Positions 28,614 to 36,374 of a stretch of 64,000 nt of DNA are shown in pieces (position 1 is the stretch's first letter; each line of letters opens with the position of its first letter). The stretch covers positions 620,001-684,000 of the forward strand of contig NZ_SHNN01000002.1 in NCBI RefSeq assembly GCF_026262625.1, in the 5' to 3' direction. Made by a program: the position numbers and the translations under genes. The stretch comes from Candidatus Litorirhabdus singularis. Lineage in GTDB: Bacteria; Pseudomonadota; Gammaproteobacteria; Pseudomonadales; Halieaceae. Below the pieces are notes generated by a model, which was not told the DNA's origin, did not search any database, and saw nothing but the letters and a program-made list of their open reading frames with translations.

Positions 28614-29435
28614 CTATTGGCGGGCACTTCTGATCAGTGGCGCAGCAGCTGCTTCTGAGCAACGCCAGGGGTTGATGTCTAGCCCACCACGGCGGCAGTA
28701 AAGAGCCTGCACCGAGAGCTGAGCCGGCTCACAGACTGCGCTGAGATCACAAAAGATGCGCTCTACGCACTGCTCATGGAACTCCTGATGCTGACGAAAA
28801 CCCAACAGGTAAGCCAGCAGGCTGGCGGGTTCTAGCGCCCGCCCCCGCAGGCGGACAATCACGCTGGCCCAGTCCGGTTGCGCAGTAACCGGGCATAGCG
28901 ACCGCAATAGGTGACTGTGGTAAACCTGTTCCTGCGCGCCACCGCCAGCACGCAACAAACTGACGTCCGGGCTCGCCGGAATAGACTCAGGCGCCAAGCA
29001 GTCTAGATTCTCGCCTGGCAAAGCCTGCACGGCCAAAGCCGGGTCATCCAGGCCCAGCAGCTTTAATTGCACCTCGGTGCCAACCACAGCAGCGATGTCT
29101 GCACACACTGTCGCAATCAACTCATCGGTATTGCCAAACTGGGTCATATTCAGGGAATTTAGATACAGTTTCAGCGACTTGGACTCTACCAGATTGGCTG
29201 AAGTCGCCGGAATGTGCAGACGCCCTACTCGCGCCTGCGGCACGCTCTGCGCATCCAGCCATGACAATTCCCACAGGTGCCAGATGTCTTCGCCAAGGCT
29301 CGCACCTGGATAGCTCGCCATGGGCAGTGCCAGGCGCCCCTCTTGGCGCGGTATCGGATACAGCAACTCCGGGGCGTAATGCTGCGCTGCTGGCGTAATC
29401 TTGCCCAGCGGGTTCTGCGGCGACTGGTCACTCAT
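28614..29435 (-). CDS. queF: NADPH-dependent 7-cyano-7-deazaguanine reductase
   Basis: QueF reduces preQ0 to preQ1 in queuosine biosynthesis. The 273-residue protein is the long, two-domain (YqcD/type II) form: the QueF signature ESKSLKLYLNSLN lies in the N-terminal half (about residues 85-97), and the catalytic cysteine in LRSLCPVTAQPDW about 100 residues later. HQEFHEQCVERIF near the C terminus is conserved. It ends beside the small 55-residue ORF and starts six bases after the ABC permease stop. Confidence 0.95.
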   Translation of the reverse strand: MSDQSPQNPLGKITPAAQHYAPELLYPIPRQEGRLALPMASYPGASLGEDIWHLWELSWLDAQSVPQARVGRLHIPATSANLVESKSLKLYLNSLNMTQFGNTDELIATVCADIAAVVGTEVQLKLLGLDDPALAVQALPGENLDCLAPESIPASPDVSLLRAGGGAQEQVYHSHLLRSLCPVTAQPDWASVIVRLRGRALEPASLLAYLLGFRQHQEFHEQCVERIFCDLSAVCEPAQLSVQALYCRRGGLDINPWRCSEAAAAPLIRSARQ

Positions 29436-29441
29436 AGCGGA

Positions 29442-30215
29442 TCACTGTCGCAGCCGCTTGCCCGTATTGAGCAGATACATGCAGAAGCTGAAGGCCACCA
29501 CGTTGAACAACGCCAACATAGCAAAGGCAAAACCAACATCGACGTCAGAGACACCCAGCACGCCATAGCGAAAGCCATTCACCACATACACCAGGGGATT
29601 GAGAGCCGACACACCCGCCCAGAAATCCGACAGTAAATCCAGTGAATAGAATACGCCGCCCAGATAGATCAATGGGGTCAAAATGAACGTGGGCACAATC
29701 GAAATATCGTCGAAGTTATTGGCAAAAACCGCATTAATAAAACCGAACATACAAAACAATACCGAAGTCATCAACACAATCGCGACTGTCAGACCAAAGT
29801 GCTTAACCTCCAGGTCTGCAAAGAATAACGACAGACAAGTCACAATAATGGCGACCAACAGACCACGACTGACACCTCCCATGACATAGCCGGCCAGAAT
29901 AATCACATTGGGCACGGGTGATACCAGTAGCTCTTCGACACTGTTGTTGAACTTTGCCCCAAAGAACGAAGACACCACGTTGGAATACGAATTGGTCACC
30001 ACCGACATCATAATCAACCCGGGCACTACAAACTGCATATAGGTAAAGCCACCCATCTCACCAATCCGCGAGCCAATCAAGGTTCCGAAAATGACAAAAT
30101 ACAGCGTCATAGTTATGGCTGGTGGCAGCAGTGTCTGCGGCCAAATGCGGAGATAACGACGAATCTCCTTAATGAGAATAGTGTAAAACGCTACCCACTT
30201 TTCATTAGGATTCAT
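29442..30215 (-). CDS. ABC-2 type transporter permease (YadH-like)
   Basis: A 257-residue ABC-2 permease with six membrane segments, starting MNPNEKWVAFYTILIKEIRRYLRI-like (conserved cytoplasmic start). Motifs FVVPGLIMMSVVTNSYSNV and LTPLIYLGGVFYSLDLL are typical of the YadH family. The substrate is unknown. The ATG at 30215 overlaps the end of the ATPase gene by 11 bases; the frame upstream of it is a shadow. Confidence 0.9.
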   Translation of the reverse strand: MNPNEKWVAFYTILIKEIRRYLRIWPQTLLPPAITMTLYFVIFGTLIGSRIGEMGGFTYMQFVVPGLIMMSVVTNSYSNVVSSFFGAKFNNSVEELLVSPVPNVIILAGYVMGGVSRGLLVAIIVTCLSLFFADLEVKHFGLTVAIVLMTSVLFCMFGFINAVFANNFDDISIVPTFILTPLIYLGGVFYSLDLLSDFWAGVSALNPLVYVVNGFRYGVLGVSDVDVGFAFAMLALFNVVAFSFCMYLLNTGKRLRQ

Positions 30216-31143
30216 CAACAGCCTCCAGCGGCGCAGGGCCCAGCAAGCTGACAAACATTTCCTCAAGCCGATTGGCCTTGTTGCGCATACTGCTCACTTC
30301 CAGCCCTTGCTCCGACAACAGACTGAACAGCTGGTTGACCGTCTGTCCCTTGTCGACATCCACCTCCAGCGTATGGTCGTCTACCCGCCGGCAGGAATAG
30401 CCCGTCAGCGCAATGCTGGGTGGCAACGACGTCGCCATATCCAGCATAAATACCTCGGTATGTAGCTGCTGCAGTAGGTCACGCATACTGCTGTTTTTCA
30501 CGATAAGACCATGATCAATAATGGCGATATTTCGACACAGCATCTCCGCCTCTTCCAGGTAATGCGTGGTGAGAATAATGGTTGTGCCATCGACATTGAT
30601 CTCCCGCAGGAAGTCCCACATGGAACGCCGCATCTCAATGTCTACGCCGGCGGTTGGCTCATCGAGTATCAGCAAGCGCGGCTCGTGCACCAGCGCGCGG
30701 GCGATCATCAGCCGTCGTTTCATACCGCCTGAAAGCTCCCTGGCCCGATCAAAGCGTTTTTCCCACAGACCGAGCTTCTGCAAATACTTTTCTGCACGCT
30801 GCTGGGACAGCGCCGCTGGCAAGCCATAATAGCCGCCCTGCGTCACCAATATGTCGATGACTCGCTCAAACACATTGAAGTTAAATTCCTGCGGGACAAT
30901 CCCTATACTCTTCTTGGCCAGCGGAAAGTTCTCGTCAATATCTACCCCGAAAATCTGCACACTGCCGCCACTTTTGTTAATCAGTGAGAACAGAATGCCG
31001 ATGGTCGTGGACTTACCCGCTCCATTGGGCCCAAGCAACGCAAAAAAATCGCCCTCAGCCACCTCCAGGCTGATACCCTTGAGAGCCTCAACGCCGTTGG
31101 GGTAGCGCTTTTGCAAATTGCTTATGGTTAATGCTGCAGTCAT
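30205..31143 (-). CDS. ABC transporter ATP-binding protein (YadG-like)
   Basis: A 312-residue ATPase partner of the permease. Walker A GPNGAGKS (residues ~37-44), signature LSGGMKRRLMIARAL, Walker B LLILDEPTAGVD and the H-loop TTHYLEEAE are all present; a C-terminal extension of about 90 residues follows. Start ATG 31143 has AGGA five bases upstream. The pair is an exporter of unknown cargo, found next to queF and a PA2817-type gene also in Pseudomonas. Confidence 0.92.
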   Translation of the reverse strand: MTAALTISNLQKRYPNGVEALKGISLEVAEGDFFALLGPNGAGKSTTIGILFSLINKSGGSVQIFGVDIDENFPLAKKSIGIVPQEFNFNVFERVIDILVTQGGYYGLPAALSQQRAEKYLQKLGLWEKRFDRARELSGGMKRRLMIARALVHEPRLLILDEPTAGVDIEMRRSMWDFLREINVDGTTIILTTHYLEEAEMLCRNIAIIDHGLIVKNSSMRDLLQQLHTEVFMLDMATSLPPSIALTGYSCRRVDDHTLEVDVDKGQTVNQLFSLLSEQGLEVSSMRNKANRLEEMFVSLLGPAPLEAVDES

Positions 31144-31214
31144 GTATTTCCTGTTGTGCATCGCTAAAAAAGCCCGCTATTGTATATCCGACTCACCAAC
31201 CACGCGACTAACTT

Positions 31215-31595
31215 ATGAACGATGATCAATATCGCGAGCACTGTATCGACTTGCTCAACAAATTCAGTGGCCTACTAGCCAAACATTGCGAGCAGTGCTC
31301 TGACGACGATCCTCTGCGCACCATGTCTGAAGGATTCAACCACATTGCCACCGGCGCTGAGCTCTATAGCTCGGGTCCGGTCCTTGTCAATCAGCTGTTT
31401 GCCAGCTGTCCAGACCTGGCGCCCTACTTCCCGCGCGAGATACTCTGGTTCCTCGGAGGCGAGTGCCTGCATCTGATGCCAGACCGGGAAATCGCCATCT
31501 ATCAACAACTGGACGACCAGCGCTGGAGCGCCGCGGAGGCAGGCAAAATCCTGCACTATCACGATGCGCGCGCCAAGCTCTTGAAATTGCAATAG
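31215..31595 (+). CDS. PA2817-family conserved protein
   Basis: A 126-residue soluble protein, starting MNDDQYREHCIDLLNKF, with a cysteine-bearing helix (HCEQCSDDD) and the conserved PYFPREILWFLGGECLHLMPDREI. It resembles the PA2817 family, helical proteins of unknown function. It is divergent from the ABC pair, 71 bases away, and is followed by the tRNA-Glu promoter. Confidence 0.75.
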   Translation: MNDDQYREHCIDLLNKFSGLLAKHCEQCSDDDPLRTMSEGFNHIATGAELYSSGPVLVNQLFASCPDLAPYFPREILWFLGGECLHLMPDREIAIYQQLDDQRWSAAEAGKILHYHDARAKLLKLQ

Positions 31596-31623
31596 AATCT
31601 CCACAGTTTTTGGCGGCAATGGC

Positions 31624-31652
31624 TTGACCTTTGGAACACGGGGTCCTAGAAT
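31624..31652 (+). promoter_or_regulatory. tRNA-Glu promoter
   Basis: -35 TTGACC (31624-31629) and -10 TAGAAT (31647-31652) with 17-base spacing, then GCGCGCC, a GC-rich discriminator of stable-RNA genes. Start expected near 31659. Confidence 0.8.
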
Positions 31653-31678
31653 GCGCGCCACTCGATTGAGAGCTATGC

Positions 31679-31754
31679 GTCCCCTTCGTCTAGTGGCCTA
31701 GGACACTGCCCTTTCACGGCGGTAACAGGGGTTCGAACCCCCTAGGGGACGCCA
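31679..31754 (+). tRNA. tRNA-Glu(TTC)
   Basis: 76 bases with acceptor GTCCCCT/AGGGGAC, anticodon loop CTTTCAC (anticodon TTC), T-loop TTCGAAC and encoded CCA. Nearly identical to E. coli tRNA-Glu. Confidence 0.98.
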
Positions 31755-31774
31755 TTTCTCAGCGAGTATGCAGT

Positions 31775-31921
31775 AACCGTGGCGGCGGTTTAAACACGTA
31801 AGCGGGAATAGCTTGCTGGTACAGCGGAACCTTAACAGTGGTTAGGCTTCTACCAGTGAAGGAAAACTTGCAACCGTGGCGGCGGTTTAAACACGTGGCC
31901 GTGACGGCGGTTTAAACACGT
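31775..31921 (+). repeat. three-copy 25-bp repeat around a degenerate tRNA
   Basis: Copies at 31775-31799 and 31872-31896 are identical over 25 bases; a third at 31899-31921 keeps 22 of 23. Each ends in CGGCGGTTTAAACACGT, with a palindromic GTTTAAAC core. Copy 1 is followed by a degenerate tRNA-Gly and copy 3 by the intact one, so the repeat plus tRNA looks like a duplicated unit. Confidence 0.9.
31802..31849 (+). pseudogene. degenerate tRNA-Gly 5' portion
   Basis: GCGGGAATAGCT-TGCTGGTA matches the first part of the intact tRNA-Gly 123 bases downstream, with a two-for-one change in the D arm, then AGCGGAACCTT and TGGTTAGG in place of the anticodon arm. The anticodon stem is broken, and no T arm, acceptor 3' strand or CCA follows. 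It is almost certainly not a functional tRNA. Confidence 0.75.
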
Positions 31922-31924
31922 TAT

Positions 31925-32000
31925 GCGGGAATAGCTCAGCTGGTAGAGCGCAACCTTGCCAAGGTTGAGGTCGCGAGTTCGAACCTCGTTTCCCGCTCCA
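31925..32000 (+). tRNA. tRNA-Gly(GCC)
   Basis: 76 bases with acceptor GCGGGAA/TTCCCGC, anticodon loop TTGCCAA (GCC), T-loop TTCGAAC and encoded CCA. Probably transcribed together with tRNA-Glu, since no separate promoter is evident and a terminator follows. Confidence 0.97.
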
Positions 32001-32008
32001 AATCAAGA

Positions 32009-32038
32009 AAAGGGTCAACCGTCAGGTTGGCCCTTTTT
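32009..32038 (+). terminator. rho-independent terminator after tRNA-Gly
   Basis: AGGGTCAACC and GGTTGGCCCT form a 10-bp stem (one G-U) with loop GTCA, followed by TTTT. Position and strength fit a tRNA operon terminator. Confidence 0.88.
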
Positions 32039-32096
32039 GGTTAAAGCGGTTCGAAGTTGTACGCAACCCCGGCTCTTTCCCGCTCCAAATCAAGAA

Positions 32097-32125
32097 AAGG
32101 GTCAACCGTCAGGTTGGCCCTTTTT
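32097..32125 (+). terminator. second copy of the tRNA-Gly terminator
   Basis: Identical stem-loop and T-run to the one at 32009-32038, carried by the 54-bp duplication. It provides a backup stop for the tRNA transcript. Confidence 0.85.
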
Positions 32126-32202
32126 GGTTTAGGCTGTCAGCAGTCGCTTAATGCCGCACCGTCCTCCTTCTGCCTGCTTCCAAACCCTGCATCTGCATAG
32201 TC

Positions 32203-32224
32203 GCCCCAGTGGAGTACCTGGGGC
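32203..32224. other. inverted repeat downstream of msrB
   Basis: GCCCCAG (32203-32209) pairs with CTGGGGC (32218-32224) across 8 bases. No T-run follows closely on either strand. It lies in the 150 bases between the tRNA locus and msrB, which otherwise hold only AT-rich sequence. Confidence 0.3.
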
Positions 32225-32279
32225 ATTCATGTTCACAAAAAACTTTAAAATAAAAACCTAAGCTATTGTTTTTAATTGG

Positions 32280-32672
32280 CTATTTTTTATCCAAGCTAAT
32301 GGATGCCGAGTTAATACAATACCGCAGACCGGTGGGCGCAGGCCCGTCCTCAAACACGTGGCCAAGATGCGAGCCACAGTTGTCACACATCACCTCCACC
32401 CGAAGCATGCCATGGGTGGTATCCCTGGCTTCACGGATCTTGGGGGCATCTGCGGGCTGAAAAAAACTTGGCCATCCGCAACCTGAATCAAATTTACTGT
32501 CCGACAAAAACAACACCTCCCCACAGCACTTGCAGGTGTAGCTGCCCTCATCTTTGGTGTCCCAATATTCGCCACTGAAGGCAGGCTCAGTCCCCTTTTC
32601 CCGACAAACCGCGTACTCCTGGCGACTCAATTTCTCGCGCCAATTTTCGTTATTTTCCAAATCTTTACTCAC
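32280..32672 (-). CDS. msrB: peptide-methionine (R)-S-oxide reductase
   Basis: MsrB repairs methionine-R-sulfoxide in oxidised proteins. The 130-residue protein has both zinc CxxC pairs (CKCC and CDNC), the GCGWPSFF motif and the catalytic cysteine in [13 protein letters not shown] at 32672 has GAGGAG six bases upstream, which decides the start over the longer frame to 32714. It is divergent from the gene at 32747. Confidence 0.96.
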   Translation of the reverse strand: MSKDLENNENWREKLSRQEYAVCREKGTEPAFSGEYWDTKDEGSYTCKCCGEVLFLSDSKFDSGCGWPSFFQPADAPKIREARDTTHGMLRVEVMCDNCGSHLGHVFEDGPAPTGLRYCINSASISLDKK

Positions 32673-32746
32673 TGTAATCTCCTCTCTGGAACCACCAAAC
32701 CCGATCCCGTACACTAACGACTTCTTAGTTGAGCGACAACCGATCG

Positions 32747-33187
32747 ATGGCTGACCTGCACATAGATGATTTTTATCGCGACAGCGCGATGATCATGCTG
32801 CAACTTTATTCCCGTTTTCCCCGCAAAACCATCCTCTACGTAGAGGATATCTCGGGCCCGGACGCTCCCGATGAATACGGTCTGCATTCCGAACGCTTTC
32901 AGGCCTGCTTCAGCGCCATGGTCTGGCTGGGCCAACAGGGGTATTTACAGTTTGAAGATACGGTCAGAGAGGAGGCATTGGATCAAGGGGTTTTAACCCA
33001 ACGCGGTTTTTTACTGCTATCTTCGCGCTCAGAACTGGAGTTGGGTATACCAGTAGAGGAAGAAGAACAGCTACCACCATCAGTCATGGAGCACTCACAA
33101 ACCAACGTTAATCAGATCAGGGCGGCCCTGAAATCTGGCTCATCAATCATGCTTCGCCACGTGATGCACTACATGCTGTCGCTGTAA
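32747..33187 (+). CDS. conserved hypothetical protein
   Basis: A 146-residue soluble protein starting [18 protein letters not shown]. The segment [35 protein letters not shown] is typical of a gammaproteobacterial protein I know only as conserved hypothetical; it seems helical with a possible winged-helix-like middle (LTQRGFLLL). The ATG at 32747 is preferred to a TTG at 32729. Its end overlaps the convergent methyltransferase gene by 19 bases. Confidence 0.7.
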   Translation: MADLHIDDFYRDSAMIMLQLYSRFPRKTILYVEDISGPDAPDEYGLHSERFQACFSAMVWLGQQGYLQFEDTVREEALDQGVLTQRGFLLLSSRSELELGIPVEEEEQLPPSVMEHSQTNVNQIRAALKSGSSIMLRHVMHYMLSL

Positions 33188-34119
33188 GTGAAGCACATCA
33201 GTTTCAGCGCCGGGTCGTGATCACGCTCATCAAAAGCCACCGCAGGCCGCAAGTCCTTAATAAATAACAATTGTGGAGCCTGTTGTGCCACTGCATCCAA
33301 GAGGAATCGAGCTGCCACCTGCGGCGAGTCTAGACACAACAGGACCTCTGCACCGGGCGCGCATAATGAGGGCAGCTTGCTGATTACCCTGGGGTAATCC
33401 CGTTCAGCTAAAAAACTGCCGGGGTTATTGTTCGGTGGACTCACAATAATGACATCGAAAGGGCCACTGCGACGCAGCCTGCCCCAGCTTTTGAACACAT
33501 TGTGACTGAGATAACTGACCCCATCGCCCACCCCATTGAGCTGATGATTCTGCTGCCCCTGACGTAATGCAGCAGCCGACGGTTCCAGGTTCACTGCATG
33601 AGTAGCTCCGCTGGCTCGGGCTACAACAGAAAAAACACAGGTATCAGCATACAAATTCAGTACCCGCTTACCTGCTGAGACAGTTGCTAACCAGCGTCTG
33701 GCTTCAGCCCACTCCAAGGCAAAGCCCAAGGGCAGCCCCGTCGCCAGAACAATGCCATATTTGAGACCATCCTCAGTGGCTATGGGCTGACTTGGCAAAG
33801 CCCCCCGCATCACTTGCACGGGTTTGCCGGCCAAGTGGCAGGACTGGCAGACGATAGTTTCGGCGCCAAATAGCGCGCAGGTCTGCTCCAGGCCGTCCAG
33901 CAGTGCTTCTAGTACAGGGGGCGCGAGGGGAGCCTCCAGTGACACCAATAACACGGGGTGATAGTAATCGATCGCAATCTGCGCCCATTCAGGAGCGCTG
34001 TCGTCGCGCCCATCGAACAGTCTGCATGCTTCTTTGCTGCTCTGTGACAAACGCTGTGCCAGCTGCAGCATCATTGGTCGCAGCGCGAGCCGTGCAGCCT
34101 CGATTGACCCTGCCGTCAC
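33169..34119 (-). CDS. RlmI-like class I SAM methyltransferase with degenerate motifs
   Basis: A 316-residue protein resembling the methyltransferase half of RlmI/RlmK-type rRNA cytosine methyltransferases, without the PUA domain. Motif I reads VLNLYADTCVFSVVA (usual form FSYTGGFS) and the catalytic motif reads SPPNNNPGSF instead of DPPxFxxGSF. These changes could alter or remove activity. Its GTG overlaps the stop of the NAD kinase-like gene (GTGA). Substrate unknown. Confidence 0.7.
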   Translation of the reverse strand: MTAGSIEAARLALRPMMLQLAQRLSQSSKEACRLFDGRDDSAPEWAQIAIDYYHPVLLVSLEAPLAPPVLEALLDGLEQTCALFGAETIVCQSCHLAGKPVQVMRGALPSQPIATEDGLKYGIVLATGLPLGFALEWAEARRWLATVSAGKRVLNLYADTCVFSVVARASGATHAVNLEPSAAALRQGQQNHQLNGVGDGVSYLSHNVFKSWGRLRRSGPFDVIIVSPPNNNPGSFLAERDYPRVISKLPSLCAPGAEVLLCLDSPQVAARFLLDAVAQQAPQLLFIKDLRPAVAFDERDHDPALKLMCFTYSDSM

Positions 34120-35243
34120 TGCACCGCCACTACGGGGTATAGGATAGCGTCCTGATAACCGGTCAATATGCGGCGATAACCTGCCAGCTCACGGTCGAGT
34201 TCAGGGTCATTGGTATCTACCAGTAAGGGGCGCCCCGACAGCGCCGCTATCTTGCCTTTACCAGCGACGACAACAATATTATCAACACCGACCTCGCGGA
34301 TAACTGCGGGACTCAACTGTTGATTGCCACGACCAAAGACATGTCCCTGACCGCCGATGGCGGTCACCAGAATTTGCGACGGCCCACTCCACTCCTGCAG
34401 CAATGCGAGTAGCTCGTTAGCAGTCACATCGCTGCCACTCAGCTGCCCTGCAATAACAACATCCACGCCCAGCAAAGTGCCGTTCACGCCCAACTCTTCT
34501 GTAATCGCGGCAGTGGTAGACCCAGGCCCAATCACATACAAAGTATCTGCTTGCATGCGCTCAACAACGTCTGCTGCGATTTCTGCGGCTACCAGCTCTT
34601 TACTCTCAACACCGGAAATCTTGGTTTGCTGTAAAAAACTGCCCACCTCTGGCACCAGCAATTCGCCATAGAATTTGGATTTCACCTGGCCTTGTCGAAA
34701 CGCCGCCTCATCAATATCGCGGACCTCACGCAGCTGCACATTGACCAAGCCTGCCGCGACCAGTCGCAACAGTATTTCTCCCGCCGCCTCCGGTGCCACG
34801 GCAAACACTCCTGAATGCATCTTTACACCGCAGGGTATTCCCAGCACTGGCAGCTCAGACTCTGAACCCAGTGCATCAAGAACGTCTCGGGCGGTACCGT
34901 CACCACCACCAAACACCAGCAGGTCAAGTTCGCACTCGCGCAGTGCTTGAACAGCTAGCAGCGTATCCTGAGGTCCGGTATCCGCCGACTTCGGCAAGCC
35001 AATGATTTGATGCCGCAGGCCCAAAGCAGCACAAATATCGCCACCCATGGCACCACCCCAACACTGCACGTGTATATCCGCGTCCGCCAGCATTGCCAAG
35101 GCACGCTGACAACGCTGCGGTGCACGTAATTCAGCCCCGAGTGCCAATGCCCGCTCACGCACGTCAGGCCCATCGCTGCCTTTCAGTGCCACACTGCCGC
35201 CGATACCCGCATAGGGGTTTATCACCAGGCCGATTTTTAACAT
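34116..35243 (-). CDS. ATP-NAD kinase-like family protein (AcoX-type)
   Basis: A 375-residue protein of the NAD-kinase fold superfamily. The GGDGTARDV motif (about residues 113-121) is the nucleotide-binding hallmark; the start LKIGLVINPYAGIGGSVALKGSDG and the later VIGPGSTTAAI are typical of the AcoX-type ATP-NAD kinase family. It is distinct from the housekeeping NadK. The true substrate is not established. ATG 35243 lies inside a tandem repeat just after pdxB. Confidence 0.8.
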   Translation of the reverse strand: MLKIGLVINPYAGIGGSVALKGSDGPDVRERALALGAELRAPQRCQRALAMLADADIHVQCWGGAMGGDICAALGLRHQIIGLPKSADTGPQDTLLAVQALRECELDLLVFGGGDGTARDVLDALGSESELPVLGIPCGVKMHSGVFAVAPEAAGEILLRLVAAGLVNVQLREVRDIDEAAFRQGQVKSKFYGELLVPEVGSFLQQTKISGVESKELVAAEIAADVVERMQADTLYVIGPGSTTAAITEELGVNGTLLGVDVVIAGQLSGSDVTANELLALLQEWSGPSQILVTAIGGQGHVFGRGNQQLSPAVIREVGVDNIVVVAGKGKIAALSGRPLLVDTNDPELDRELAGYRRILTGYQDAILYPVVAVQ

Positions 35244-35273
35244 TGGTTTATTAACATTGGCTTATTAACATTG
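35237..35273 (-). repeat. 14-bp tandem repeat at the pdxB/NAD kinase-like junction
   Basis: On the plus strand TTAACATTGG(T/C)TTA is repeated at 35237-35250 and 35251-35264, with a partial third copy at 35265-35273. On the minus strand each copy supplies CAATGTTAA; the first carries the pdxB stop and the last the ATG of the next gene. It looks like slippage that moved the two genes apart. Confidence 0.9.
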
Positions 35274-36374
35274 AATTCCCAAAGCCTGACATAGTGCCAA
35301 CTGCTCTGCATCAAGCTGCTTGGCGTTTACTATCGACAACGATGCCAACTCGCGTCGCCGCGGATAGTCGCTGCGCTGCTGGTCAAAATCTGCGCCAGCA
35401 TTAAGCCGCATACGCTCATCATCGCTGCGCACGCTATAACTGTTAGCCTGCAGCCAACGGATGAGTTGCGCCTTGAACAAATTGGCAGGAACTTCCAGCG
35501 AGAGCGATTCTAGCTGACCTGAGGAAGCATCCGGGATCGTCAGACCCAAGGCCCTACAGGCACTGTCGCGCAGCATGCGGGTCGCCAAAACTTTACCATC
35601 GTAGCTATAACCTGCGATGTGTGGCGTTGCAAAAAAACAGCGCTGCATCAGTTCTACATCAATTGTGGGTTCATGCTCCCACACGTCCAGAATCACTCGA
35701 CGCTGGGGCTGCTCCGACAGCAGTTGCTTAAGCGCGTTGTTGTCAACGATGGGCCCACGCCCGGCATTGATCAGCAAACTATGCAGGCTAATACGCTGCA
35801 GTGCTTCAGCGTCCAGCAAATGATAACTTGGCCAGGGCTCACGCCGCGTCAGCTCAGCATGGACGCATATTACGGTGCAATTCAAGACTTGATCCAGGTC
35901 GACCAGCCGCTGATCAGATCCACGCTCCAGCCAGGGATCGTAGGCACAGCAAGCTATACCCATAGTGTTCAGACGCGCAGCCAGGCGTTTACCAATCACC
36001 CCAAAACCAACGATACCCACCGTACCTCCAGCGCACAGCTGTTCCAGGTAGTCGTCGCAACTGGCAATCGCACTAATCACGTATTCCAGTACCGAATTGG
36101 CATTCGAACCCGGGGCATGAGCAAACCCGACCCCCTGTGCGGCCAGATAATCGACATCAACATGATCGAAACCGCTGGTGGCGGTGCCTACAAATGACAC
36201 GGCGCTGCCATCCAACAACGACGCACCTACTGAGGTCACCGATCTTACCAGCAGTATATCGGCGTCACGGACATGTTCAGCACGCAGCTCGCGTCCCGGG
36301 TACAAGGCAACGCTGCCCAGTGCGCCAAAGAGTTCTTCAACGCCCACCATATTGCTATCAGCTACTATTCTCAT
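35265..36374 (-). CDS. pdxB: erythronate-4-phosphate dehydrogenase
   Basis: PdxB carries out the second step of the DXP-independent branch of pyridoxal phosphate synthesis, oxidising 4-phosphoerythronate. The 369-residue protein has the NAD motif GIVGFGVIGKRL (about 120-131), the catalytic Arg in NAGRGPIVDN, Glu in DVWEHEP and His in ATPHIAGYSYDGK, and the C-terminal PdxB dimerisation domain. The ATG shares a base with the upstream exonuclease stop (TGATG). Confidence 0.96.
   Translation of the reverse strand: MRIVADSNMVGVEELFGALGSVALYPGRELRAEHVRDADILLVRSVTSVGASLLDGSAVSFVGTATSGFDHVDVDYLAAQGVGFAHAPGSNANSVLEYVISAIASCDDYLEQLCAGGTVGIVGFGVIGKRLAARLNTMGIACCAYDPWLERGSDQRLVDLDQVLNCTVICVHAELTRREPWPSYHLLDAEALQRISLHSLLINAGRGPIVDNNALKQLLSEQPQRRVILDVWEHEPTIDVELMQRCFFATPHIAGYSYDGKVLATRMLRDSACRALGLTIPDASSGQLESLSLEVPANLFKAQLIRWLQANSYSVRSDDERMRLNAGADFDQQRSDYPRRRELASLSIVNAKQLDAEQLALCQALGIQC

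Larger units (their letters stand above)
31989..32129 (+). repeat. 54-bp direct duplication of tRNA-Gly 3' end and terminator
   Basis: 31989-32042 and 32076-32129 are identical over 54 bases, from TTTCCCGCTCCA (the tRNA acceptor 3' strand and CCA) through the terminator. The 33 bases between them include GCGGTTCGAA, resembling a decayed T arm. This is the 3' counterpart of the degenerate 5' portion upstream. Confidence 0.9.

Noticed and set aside
31775-31921. Possible CRISPR array from three direct repeats
   Set aside because: Spacers are unequal (72 and 2 bases), one holds a tRNA remnant, and no cas gene is near.
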